The notes below the pieces were generated by a model that did not search any database, was not told where the DNA came from, and was given only the letters and a program-made list of their open reading frames with translations. Both the position numbers and the translations under genes were made by a program. From Candidatus Atribacteria bacterium (lineage in GTDB: Bacteria; Atribacterota; JALVIU01): a DNA stretch of 9,838 nucleotides. The DNA lies in contig JALVIU010000257.1 in assembly GCA_027028665.1 (NCBI GenBank), forward strand, positions 1 to 9,838, written 5' to 3'. This document shows positions 1 through 6,118 of the stretch, piece after piece; position 1 is the first letter of the stretch, and every line of letters starts with the position of its first letter.

Positions 1-1018
1 GCTTACCCCATAAACCTTTTTGTGCAGGATATGGAGGTCGTGGTCGTGGCATACCTCTTTTTCCCTCAATGGATGCAATAAGGGCCGTTTCTTCTCCACA
101 CACAAAAGCACCTGCACCCATTCTAAGCTCTATATCAAAGGAAAAACCTGTATCCAATATATTATTACCCAGCAAATTATACTTATAGGCTTCGGTAATG
201 GCAATCTTCAATCTCTTTATAGCAAGAGGATATTCTGCCCTTACATATATATATCCCTGATCTGCACCAACTGCATATCCTGCTATAGTCATTGCTTCTA
301 ATACAGAAAAGGGATCCCCTTCTAATATACTCCTATCCATAAAGGCACCGGGATCTCCTTCATCTCCATTGCATATTACATACTTCTTATCACCTTCTGC
401 TTTTTTTACAAAATCCCATTTAATCCCGGTGGGAAAGCCTGCACCACCTCTACCCCTTATACCACTTTTCTTTATTGTCTCGATAACCTCTTCTGGCCTC
501 ATTTCTAAAAGTGCCTTAGATAGAGCAAAATATCCATCTTCTCCTATATACTCTTCAAGACTTTCTGGGTTTATGACGCCTGTATTACGTAGTGCAATCT
601 TAAGTTGCTTTCCAAAAAATGGTATCTCTTTTTGAGAGTAGATGGGTTTTCGTGTTTTGGGATCTCTAAATAGGTATCGTTCTACAGGTTTTCCCCCTAC
701 AAGGTGTTCCTCTACGATCTTTGGAACATCCTGAGGCCTTAACCTCCTGTAGAATACCCCTTCTGGGTGCACGATAGCTATAGGCCCCATTTCACAGGCG
801 CCTACGCACCCCGTCTCTACTATACTAACCTTTTCTTCTAAATGGTGTTTTTTTATTTCTTCTAAGAATGCATCTTTTACCGAAACCTCTCCAGAGGATA
901 CGCAAGCAGCGCCAGCACAGAGAACAATCTCTCTTCTCTGTCCTTCTTCTCGACCTTTTCTAAGAGAAAGTCTCTTTTTTGCTCTCTCTCTTATCTCAGT
1001 TAGTTTACTAACATCCAT
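1..1018 (-). CDS. nuoF: NuoF-like NADH-binding flavoprotein subunit, with N-terminal 2Fe-2S domain (3' end outside window)
   Basis: This is the N-terminal 339 residues of a NuoF/HydB/HndC-type subunit, which takes electrons from or gives them to NAD(H) through FMN and iron-sulfur clusters in the cytoplasm. An N-terminal thioredoxin-like ferredoxin domain carries four cysteines as C34-x4-C39 and C71-x3-C75. The 51-kDa core follows: a glycine-rich GRGGAGFP motif at 189-196, CNGDEGDPG at 216-224, and GAGAFVCGEETALI at 301-314 for FMN and NADH binding. Family members with this extra N-terminal domain are usually about 590 residues and end in 4Fe-4S motifs, so some 250 residues lie beyond the left edge. 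The ATG at 1018 has an AAGGGGGA ribosome site and sits 13 nt after nuoE. This fused form is typical of NAD-linked or bifurcating hydrogenases and formate dehydrogenases rather than of respiratory complex I. Which of these it serves cannot be read from this window. Confidence 0.93.
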   Translation of the reverse strand, partial: MDVSKLTEIRERAKKRLSLRKGREEGQRREIVLCAGAACVSSGEVSVKDAFLEEIKKHHLEEKVSIVETGCVGACEMGPIAIVHPEGVFYRRLRPQDVPKIVEEHLVGGKPVERYLFRDPKTRKPIYSQKEIPFFGKQLKIALRNTGVINPESLEEYIGEDGYFALSKALLEMRPEEVIETIKKSGIRGRGGAGFPTGIKWDFVKKAEGDKKYVICNGDEGDPGAFMDRSILEGDPFSVLEAMTIAGYAVGADQGYIYVRAEYPLAIKRLKIAITEAYKYNLLGNNILDTGFSFDIELRMGAGAFVCGEETALIASIEGKRGMPRPRPPYPAQKGLWGK

Positions 1019-1031
1019 AATATCCCCCTTA

Positions 1032-1502
1032 TTAACCTTTATTTCTATACTCTTCTATAATTGATTCGATCTTGCCCTCCTCCAGCAATTTTCCATATAG
1101 TTCATCACCTATAAGCATAGCAGGCGCAAGACTACATGCCCCGAGACATCTTACAGGCTGAATACTAAACAATCCATCTGGCGTTGTAGTTCCAATAGGG
1201 ACACGTAATATCCCTTTTAATTTTTCCAATACCTGTTCTGCCCCTTTTACATAACAGGCAGTTCCGAAGCAGAGCTTTATCTCATATTTACTTGGAGGAG
1301 TAGTGGTGAAAAAGTTGTAAAAGGTGATTACTCCATATATTTCACTAACAGGCACCAAAAGCTCTTCTGCTATAATAGGGATACTCTCTTCAGGGATGTA
1401 ACCAAATACCTCCTGTACCCCATGAAGCGCTTCAATAAGCACTCCTTTTTTACCTTTAAAATCATCAAGTACCTCATAAAGTCTTTTCTCATCATATGGC
1501 AT
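1032..1502 (-). CDS. nuoE: NuoE-like 2Fe-2S thioredoxin-fold subunit
   Basis: This is a 156-residue, full-length NuoE/HydC/HndA-type subunit. It is a helical N-terminal bundle (about 1-70, with the family segment IYGVITFYNFF at 55-65) followed by a thioredoxin-like 2Fe-2S ferredoxin domain. The four cluster ligands are C78 and C83 (C-x4-C) and C119 and C123 (C-x3-C), the standard NuoE spacing. The protein partners NuoF and relays electrons between flavin and the rest of the complex in the cytoplasm. The ATG at 1502 has a strong CAGGAGGA ribosome site about 5 nt upstream, and nuoF follows after 13 nt, so the two are co-translated. The gene has its own strong promoter at 1558-1586, and fdhD lies directly upstream. 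Family assignment is firm. The complex it belongs to (formate dehydrogenase or hydrogenase) is an inference. Confidence 0.95.
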   Translation of the reverse strand: MPYDEKRLYEVLDDFKGKKGVLIEALHGVQEVFGYIPEESIPIIAEELLVPVSEIYGVITFYNFFTTTPPSKYEIKLCFGTACYVKGAEQVLEKLKGILRVPIGTTTPDGLFSIQPVRCLGACSLAPAMLIGDELYGKLLEEGKIESIIEEYRNKG

Positions 1503-1520
1503 AAATGTCCTCCTGAATAT

Positions 1521-1545
1521 AAATATTACTAAAATAGTAATATTT
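1521..1545. promoter_or_regulatory. 11-bp-arm palindrome in the nuoE leader, candidate operator or RNA hairpin
   Basis: The arms AAATATTACTA (1521-1531) and TAGTAATATTT (1535-1545) are perfect inverted repeats around a 3-nt spacer. The element lies just downstream of the predicted nuoE transcription start (about 1551) and 5 nt before the nuoE ribosome site. A repressor bound here would block transcription. In RNA it would form a weak AU-rich stem beside the Shine-Dalgarno sequence. It does not match the usual Rex or Fur consensus that I know, so the regulator is unknown. Confidence 0.5.
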
Positions 1546-1557
1546 TATTTCTATTTC

Positions 1558-1586
1558 AGTATAACATAGTTTTGTTTATATTTCAA
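1558..1586 (-). promoter_or_regulatory. nuoE-nuoF sigma-70-type promoter with extended -10
   Basis: Read on the minus strand, TTGAAA (1586-1581) is followed by 17 nt and then TATACT (1563-1558), with TGT directly before the -10 box giving an extended -10. Predicted transcription start is near 1551, leaving a leader of about 48 nt before the nuoE ATG. This shows that nuoEF can be transcribed separately from fdhD. Confidence 0.7.
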
Positions 1587-1594
1587 TAATTTAA

Positions 1595-1610
1595 TTTCGA
1601 AATTTCGAAA
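1595..1610. promoter_or_regulatory. 16-bp perfect palindrome upstream of the nuoE -35 box
   Basis: The sequence TTTCGAAATTTCGAAA is a perfect palindrome made of two tandem TTTCGAAA units. It lies 8 bp upstream of the nuoE -35 box and about 38 bp after the fdhD stop, where an activator or repressor could bind. CG dinucleotides stand out in this AT-rich spacer. No binding protein can be named from sequence alone. Confidence 0.4.
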
Positions 1611-1648
1611 AAAATAATACCATGTTATACTTATCTTTTCTTGAAATT

Positions 1649-2407
1649 TTATTCTATACGTCTTCTACCTGTATAAATATTAAATCTCTCACCCCTTGCA
1701 AACCCAACAAGGGTCATACCTACTCTTCTGGCTTGCTTCACAGAAAGCGATGTAGGTGCAGCACGGGAGATAACTATGGGGATATGAGTGGAAATTGCCT
1801 TTTTTAATATTTCACTTGATATACGACCTGTAGTAAGTAGAATATAAGGTCGAAGAGGATTTTTATCCATTAACATCATTCCTATTACCTTATCAATGGC
1901 ATTGTGTCTCCCTATATCTTCGGCAAAATAAATAATCTCAGAAGGTGTAGCAAGAGAGGCTGCATGCACACCTCCGGTTTTTACAAACATATCTGCTTTT
2001 CTTTGAAAGGCCTTCATAAGAGATATAATTTGGAGAGAGGAAATAGTATAACTATCTGAGAATCTATGGAAAGAAAAATTACTTTCCTTATAAAATACAA
2101 TACCACTTCCACATCCAGAGCCAAGGACTCTATGATTAAAAGAAGGTTCTGTTGATAAATAAAATCTTGCAGTAAAATCCTTCTTGTTTATGGAAAATGA
2201 CTTTATATTATCCAAACTCTTTATAATGCCTTCTGAAAAGAGAAAGCCATATGCCAATTCCTTTAAAAATTGAGGTATAGTGGTGAGGGTAAGGAATTCT
2301 TTATTATTTATATATATAGTAAATGGTATCTCTACTATTAGATCATCCCTCACATCTTCAACTCCGTATTTAAAAACCTTTACTATATCATACTTTTCAA
2401 TACACAT
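1649..2407 (-). CDS. fdhD: Formate dehydrogenase accessory sulfurtransferase FdhD
   Basis: This is a 252-residue FdhD. The family transfers sulfur from a cysteine desulfurase to the molybdenum or tungsten bis-guanine dinucleotide cofactor, which formate dehydrogenases need for activity. Conserved blocks are visible: FLFSEGII at 55-62, KTGGVHAA at 143-150, EDIGRHNAIDK at 163-173, TGRISSEI at 193-200, SRAAPTS at 214-220 and VGFARGERFNIY at 234-245. The active-site loop reads GSGCGSG at 96-102, with one cysteine (C99) where E. coli FdhD has a CxxC pair; the second cysteine position is glycine. The ATG at 2407 lacks a normally spaced ribosome site. The only purine-rich stretch, AGGGG, lies inside a hairpin spanning the trxB stop. 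Its neighbours are trxB 26 nt upstream and nuoEF downstream, so a formate dehydrogenase gene is expected nearby, though none is in the window. Confidence 0.93.
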   Translation of the reverse strand: MCIEKYDIVKVFKYGVEDVRDDLIVEIPFTIYINNKEFLTLTTIPQFLKELAYGFLFSEGIIKSLDNIKSFSINKKDFTARFYLSTEPSFNHRVLGSGCGSGIVFYKESNFSFHRFSDSYTISSLQIISLMKAFQRKADMFVKTGGVHAASLATPSEIIYFAEDIGRHNAIDKVIGMMLMDKNPLRPYILLTTGRISSEILKKAISTHIPIVISRAAPTSLSVKQARRVGMTLVGFARGERFNIYTGRRRIE

Positions 2408-2415
2408 AAAACTAT

Positions 2416-2441
2416 AGGAATAGGCCCCTGGGCCTATTCCT
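2416..2441 (-). terminator. 12-bp GC-containing hairpin at the trxB-fdhD junction (terminator or attenuator)
   Basis: On the minus strand AGGAATAGGCCC pairs perfectly with GGGCCTATTCCT around a 2-nt centre; a real loop would open one pair to give 11 bp and a tetraloop. The stem includes the trxB stop codon TAG and ends 8 nt before the fdhD ATG, and a short ATAGTTTT tract follows. The U tract is poor for a full intrinsic terminator, so partial termination, RNA processing or masking of fdhD translation are equally possible. Confidence 0.6.
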
Positions 2442-3411
2442 TTTCTTCCAGATATTCTACTGCACTCATTGCAGCCTGTGCACCATCTGCTACTGCGGTT
2501 ACAATCTGACGTAGATTCTTTTTTCTTATATCACCTGCTGCATACACCCCTTCAATATCTGTTTTCATATTCTCATCTGTAATTATATAGCCGTCTTCAC
2601 TTAACTTTATCTTTCCCTTAAGATAATCTGTGTTTGGCACAAGTCCTATATATATAAATATTCCACTTTTTTCTATTACTGATTCCTCTTGAGTCTTTAC
2701 ATTTTTTATTTTTATTTTTTCAACCCTTTTGCTTCCCATAATCTCTGTAACTATGCTATTCCATAAAAACTCTATTTTCTCATTTTTAAAAGCTCTTTCC
2801 TGTAAGATCTTAGATGCTCTTAGCTTATCTCTTCTATGAATAATAGTGACCTTTTTTGCAAATTGTGTAAGATATATCGCCTCTTGTACTGCTGTATCTC
2901 CTCCACCTACTACTGCAATCTCTTGTCCTTCAAAAAAGGCACCATCACAGGTAGCACAATAGGATACACCCTTTCCCGTAAACTCTTTTTCTCCTGGGAC
3001 CCCAAGTTTTCTTGGTTCTGCACCAGATGCAATTATTACAGTCTTTGCTTTATACACATTGCTTCTTCCCACAATCTCCTTTATATCCCCTGCTAATGAG
3101 ATATCTATAATTTCATCTGTTAATATCTCTGCCCCAAACCTTTTTGCCTGTTCTTCCATTCTCTTTACAAGGTCTGGTCCATCTATACCCTCAGGAAAGC
3201 CAGGATAGTTCTCCACCAAATCGGTAAGCCCTACCTGCCCCCCTGGAAGAAGCTTCTCAATTATAAGAGTATCTCTTTTAGAACGTGATCCATATATTCC
3301 TGCTGTCAGACCCGCAGGTCCTCCACCTATAATTACAATTTCATACAGCTCCTTTTTTTCAGAAAGTGTTCCGCCAAGGTTAAGATCAAACATCATTCCA
3401 CCCTGCTCCAT
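2434..3411 (-). CDS. trxB: Thioredoxin reductase (NADPH-type)
   Basis: This flavoprotein disulfide reductase is of the low-molecular-weight thioredoxin reductase class, moving electrons from NAD(P)H via FAD and a redox-active disulfide to thioredoxin. Numbering from the upstream ATG at 3420, the FAD motif GGGPAG is at 32-37, the active-site CATC at 155-158, the NAD(P) motif GGGDTA at 172-177, HRRDKLRA at 195-202 (two arginines expected to favour NADPH), and the second FAD motif AAGD at 294-297. Two starts compete. The ATG at 3420 abuts the ribosome site AAGGAGG with no spacing, whereas the ATG at 3411 has a 9-nt spacer, so I prefer 3411 (325 residues). Either start leaves an unusual N-terminal tail of about 20 residues before the usual beginning of the domain. 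The gene follows a small cysteine-rich ORF and precedes fdhD. Confidence 0.95.
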   Translation of the reverse strand: MEQGGMMFDLNLGGTLSEKKELYEIVIIGGGPAGLTAGIYGSRSKRDTLIIEKLLPGGQVGLTDLVENYPGFPEGIDGPDLVKRMEEQAKRFGAEILTDEIIDISLAGDIKEIVGRSNVYKAKTVIIASGAEPRKLGVPGEKEFTGKGVSYCATCDGAFFEGQEIAVVGGGDTAVQEAIYLTQFAKKVTIIHRRDKLRASKILQERAFKNEKIEFLWNSIVTEIMGSKRVEKIKIKNVKTQEESVIEKSGIFIYIGLVPNTDYLKGKIKLSEDGYIITDENMKTDIEGVYAAGDIRKKNLRQIVTAVADGAQAAMSAVEYLEEKE

Positions 3412-3445
3412 ATCTTTCATCCTCCTTACTTTATTTTAGATAAAA

Positions 3446-3601
3446 TTACTTACATAAAATATCTTTTCTCTTTTTATTATTCTCTTTTTCTTTTCTCAAT
3501 TCACAGTCTTCTTTTAATGGGCAATATGCACATCCTGATATTTTAGCCAATAGATTTTTGCCCACTTTAGATAAGCCTTTTCTCAGCGTAAAGGTTTTCA
3601 T
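3446..3601 (-). CDS. Small cysteine-rich protein, 51 residues, possible iron-sulfur or zinc binder
   Basis: I do not recognise a named family. The 51-residue reading frame starts at an ATG (3601) with an AAAGAGG ribosome site 7 nt upstream, and ends 34 nt before the preferred trxB start. It is strongly basic, rich in lysine, with cysteines at 24, 27, 33 and 50. The centre reads CAYCPLKEDC, a C-x2-C-x5-C pattern with CPL that resembles the last three ligands of the 4Fe-4S loop in endonuclease III/MutY proteins, though no glycosylase domain is present here. C50 at the penultimate position could supply a fourth ligand. Its position at the head of a thioredoxin reductase/FdhD transcript suggests a redox role. 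A random ORF of this size is possible, but ribosome site, spacing and cysteine pattern together support a gene. Confidence 0.6.
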   Translation of the reverse strand: MKTFTLRKGLSKVGKNLLAKISGCAYCPLKEDCELRKEKENNKKRKDILCK

Positions 3602-3641
3602 ATCTAACCTCTTTCAAAATTATATTGAATCACTATTATAT

Positions 3642-3668
3642 ATTATAACACTACTATCAAGAGGTCAA
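3642..3668 (-). promoter_or_regulatory. Predicted promoter for the small-ORF/trxB/fdhD unit
   Basis: On the minus strand TTGACC (3668-3663) lies 15 nt before TATAAT (3647-3642), and TGT precedes the -10 box, giving an extended -10 that can compensate for the short spacer. The -35 box lies inside the end of the upstream CPBP gene. A second TATAAT follows at 3640-3635. The leader would be about 34 nt. The box match is good and the spacing is suboptimal. Confidence 0.45.
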
Positions 3669-4263
3669 ATATAAAGGAGATTATCCAGTGAACAAATAAG
3701 GCAGGCCAGAAGGTCTTTGATTTAAGGGCAATGTAACCAAGAATAATACCTGCAAAGAATGAAGAATAAATCTCAGGGAGGGGTTTTCCTATATGGAGTA
3801 AGGCAAAAGGAATAGCTTGAAGAAGTACTGCCCAAAAGAAACCTACATATCTATTTAGCGCAAAAATCAAAAAACCTCTAAATAGATATTCCCAGCCTAC
3901 AAGATAAATAAAAAACAAAAATTCCCAATAAATAAGAATGGCAAAATTGTCCCTTGCTCCTGGGTATCTGGGATAGTATACATGAAACTCCGGGAATTTA
4001 AGTGCAGAATAAACAAGAAAAGGCAGAAAAAAAAGTGTAATAATGATTACATAATTTATGCCCTTTTTTAAATCTCCTTTAGAAAGACCGTAATCCTTAA
4101 AGGGGGATCTTGTAATCCAAAGGATAAGTACGGGCAGTAAAAACATAAGGAAGAAGCTATACCATGCCCAGATGGTATAGCTTCTCATCTCTATAATAGG
4201 TCTATAAGAAAAATACATAAGAATTATTGATGTAGATATAAAGAGGAGATCCTTTTTTTTCAA
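3643..4263 (-). CDS. CPBP-family (Abi/CAAX protease-like) membrane protein
   Basis: This 206-residue polytopic membrane protein has about six hydrophobic segments. It matches the CPBP intramembrane glutamic protease layout: motif 1 region GWEYLFRG at 123-130, motif 2 FALLH at 153-157, and a last motif around H192 (FVHWI). In active members motif 1 is EExxxR. Here the first position is W124, while E125 and R129 are kept, so catalysis is uncertain and a non-proteolytic role is possible. It starts with TTG at 4263, whose last two bases form the beginning of the TGA stop of the preceding isomerase (TTGA overlap), with only a weak ribosome site, which implies translational coupling. It is the last gene of the DeoR/SIS unit. 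No substrate can be inferred from the sugar-phosphate neighbours. Confidence 0.75.
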   Translation of the reverse strand: MKKKDLLFISTSIILMYFSYRPIIEMRSYTIWAWYSFFLMFLLPVLILWITRSPFKDYGLSKGDLKKGINYVIIITLFFLPFLVYSALKFPEFHVYYPRYPGARDNFAILIYWEFLFFIYLVGWEYLFRGFLIFALNRYVGFFWAVLLQAIPFALLHIGKPLPEIYSSFFAGIILGYIALKSKTFWPALFVHWIISFIFDLLIVVL

Positions 4264-5258
4264 TCTAATTTAACTACCTTTGTAAGATTTTTGGGATTAT
4301 CAGGATTAAGCCCTTTAAACAAGGCTCTTTGTAGACCAAATTCGTGGAATATAGGTATCCAGAATAGATATAAAAATTCCTTATTTATATCTCCTGGAAG
4401 GCCCCATTCTTCACCTAAAAATACTACCTTTCCCCCCAGGGATTCAAGTTCTTTTGCAAGCTTTTTTTCCTCTTCAGGGAACAATGGAAACATAAAAACA
4501 AGACTCCTTCGAGTAATAATCGACTTAGGTCCATGCCTGTATTCTAAAGAATGAAACCCTTCTGAGAAACCTATAGACATTTCTTTTACCTTTAATGCTC
4601 CTTCCTGGGTAAGGCCATATGCATAACCCTGTCCCAAAAATACAAAGTGCTCAAATTCCCTTTCCTTGAGAAGCTCTTTTATCTCTTCTCTTTTGTTCAA
4701 ATAAAACTCTCCAGCCTTATTTATAAGATCTATTCCAAAGATCTTCTCACCTTTCCATGTTCTGAATAAAAGGAGAAAAAATGTGACCATAGCGGTAAAG
4801 GATTGAGTCATTACCACAGACTTTTCCCGAGCCTCATCCAGTATAATAGATATATCTCCGATCTTTACAAGAGAACTCTCAGGTTCTGTGGTTAGAGATA
4901 CTATTTTTGTATTATAATTTTTCTTTAGAAATTCACCAGCCCTTACTGTCTCTGTAGATTCCCCTGAGCGAGATACCAAAAATACAAGATATCTCTTATC
5001 AGATTTAAAGTGAATATCAGGAGAAAGCAATGCCTCGCCCCCAGGAATAGCCTCTGAAGGCAAAGAAAAAAGCTTTCTAAAAAAAGAAACCCCTATAAGA
5101 CTTATATAATAGCTTGAGCCACAGCCCACAAAAACAACCTCATCATAGTCTTTTATATTAAGACTCTTAACTTCTCTCAACAATTCATCTTTTCTTTCTA
5201 AGATCCTTTTTAATGTCTCAAATTGAGACTCAATTTCCAATTCAGTATAAGTTTTCAT
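4260..5258 (-). CDS. Tandem-SIS-domain sugar-phosphate isomerase/deaminase (AgaS/GlmS-C-like)
   Basis: This 332-residue protein has two SIS domains (about 30-165 and 190-320) and no N-terminal glutaminase domain, so it is not a full glucosamine-6-phosphate synthase. The phosphate-binding elements are VGCGSS at 44-49 and SRSGEST at 96-102. The catalytic region EGFHSLEYRHGPK at 233-245 and the C-terminal GLNPDNPKNLTKVV at 316-329 match the AgaS/FrlB/GlmS group (COG2222), which act on 6-phosphorylated amino sugars, ketosamines or related compounds in the cytoplasm. ATG 5258 has an AAAGGAGGG ribosome site. The gene follows the DeoR repressor by 19 nt, which supports a role in catabolism of a phosphosugar that may be the inducer. 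The exact substrate is not determinable from sequence, and no transporter or kinase is present in the window. Confidence 0.85.
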   Translation of the reverse strand: MKTYTELEIESQFETLKRILERKDELLREVKSLNIKDYDEVVFVGCGSSYYISLIGVSFFRKLFSLPSEAIPGGEALLSPDIHFKSDKRYLVFLVSRSGESTETVRAGEFLKKNYNTKIVSLTTEPESSLVKIGDISIILDEAREKSVVMTQSFTAMVTFFLLLFRTWKGEKIFGIDLINKAGEFYLNKREEIKELLKEREFEHFVFLGQGYAYGLTQEGALKVKEMSIGFSEGFHSLEYRHGPKSIITRRSLVFMFPLFPEEEKKLAKELESLGGKVVFLGEEWGLPGDINKEFLYLFWIPIFHEFGLQRALFKGLNPDNPKNLTKVVKLD

Positions 5259-5277
5259 ACACCCTCCTTTCTTTATA

Positions 5278-6042
5278 TTAAACTAAAATAACCTTTATAC
5301 TTTCTATTTCTTTAATCTCCTCTATCTTTTCTCGATCCACAAAATGTGTGGTAATAAGTACATCTATATCTGAAAGAGGAGCTATCTTAAAAAAAGAAAC
5401 CCTGCCTATCTTTGTTTCATCTGCCAGAACAATTTTTTTATGAGCGGCCTTTAACATAAATGTATTTGTTTGAGCCTCTTCCATATCCACTGTAGTTATT
5501 CCATCTTTACCTATTCCTGTTGCTCCCATAAAAGTAATATCCACCCTTATTCTGCTTAAATTCTCTACAGCAAGGTATCCCACAAAAGAGAGGTTATGTC
5601 TCCGCAACTTCCCTCCCAATGTAAATACCTCTATATTTTTTGCGTTCACAAGTTCTCTAGCGATGGGAAGGGAGTTCGTAACCACCTTTAACTCAATATT
5701 ATGCTCTTTTACAAGCCGTGCAAGAGATAAAACAGTAGTACTTGCATCAAACAATACAGTCATTCCGGGTTTCAAATATTCAAATGCCTTTTTTGCAATT
5801 AAAAGCTTTGAACTTCTATTTTGTCTCTCCTTTTCATAAAAATCATATTCAAACCCTGTACCAAGATTTAAAGTAGCGCCCCCATATACCTTTTTCAGGA
5901 TGCCTTCTCGAGAAAGTTCGGTAAGGTATCTTCTCACAGTATAAGAAGAGACCCCTAAGGAAGAGGCCAGCTCTTCAACAGTGGCCTCTTTTTTTTCATT
6001 TAATATATCCAGAAGTTTCTTTTTACGATCTAATTTACCCAT
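5278..6042 (-). CDS. DeoR-family transcriptional repressor
   Basis: This is a 254-residue regulator of standard DeoR/GlpR length. An N-terminal winged helix-turn-helix spans about 6-57 and includes the recognition region SLGVSSYTVRRYLTELSREG (28-47) and the family signature KVYGGA at 51-56. The C-terminal sugar-phosphate sensor domain (DeoRC, about 75-235) keeps DASTT at 99-103, VTNS at 121-124, GGKLRR at 143-148, and FMGATGI and DGITT near 171-184. Such proteins usually repress sugar-phosphate catabolic operons until a phosphorylated intermediate binds. It heads an operon with the SIS isomerase and probably controls it, as well as itself. ATG 6042 has a GAGGGA ribosome site and a consensus promoter upstream flanked by repeated AAAATGT half-sites. 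It is divergent from the CDT gene, whose regulation by this protein is possible but not shown. Confidence 0.92.
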   Translation of the reverse strand: MGKLDRKKKLLDILNEKKEATVEELASSLGVSSYTVRRYLTELSREGILKKVYGGATLNLGTGFEYDFYEKERQNRSSKLLIAKKAFEYLKPGMTVLFDASTTVLSLARLVKEHNIELKVVTNSLPIARELVNAKNIEVFTLGGKLRRHNLSFVGYLAVENLSRIRVDITFMGATGIGKDGITTVDMEEAQTNTFMLKAAHKKIVLADETKIGRVSFFKIAPLSDIDVLITTHFVDREKIEEIKEIESIKVILV

Positions 6043-6056
6043 TATAATATTCCCTC

Positions 6057-6118
6057 AAAATGTAATAAAAGTATAGTAAATTTTTAGAAAAATGTCAATA
6101 CATTTTAGCAAAATGTAT
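6057..6118. promoter_or_regulatory. Operator cluster of AAAATGT half-sites around the deoR promoter
   Basis: AAAATGT occurs in the same orientation at 6057-6063, 6089-6095 and 6110-6116, spaced 32 and 21 bp, close to three and two helical turns. The last copy is also one arm of a perfect 9-bp inverted repeat, ATACATTTT (6098-6106) and AAAATGTAT (6110-6118) with a 3-bp spacer. The sites cover the start region and the -35 box and extend just upstream of it, as expected for autorepression by the DeoR protein. The link to that protein is inference. Confidence 0.5.
6070..6098 (-). promoter_or_regulatory. Sigma-70-type promoter of the deoR-SIS-CPBP operon
   Basis: On the minus strand a perfect TTGACA (6098-6093) is followed by exactly 17 nt and TATACT (6075-6070). 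The predicted start is near 6063, about 20 nt before the repressor ATG, so the leader is very short. It is overlapped and flanked by the AAAATGT repeats described separately. Confidence 0.75.

Noticed and set aside
20-635. Plus-strand ORFs in the left 0.6 kb
   Set aside because: They lie opposite nuoF, whose frame shows clear conserved motifs, and they have low-complexity serine/cysteine/isoleucine-rich content without domains.
4260-5258. Full glucosamine-6-phosphate synthase (glmS)
   Set aside because: The protein starts directly before the first SIS domain and lacks the N-terminal glutaminase domain with its Cys1 nucleophile.
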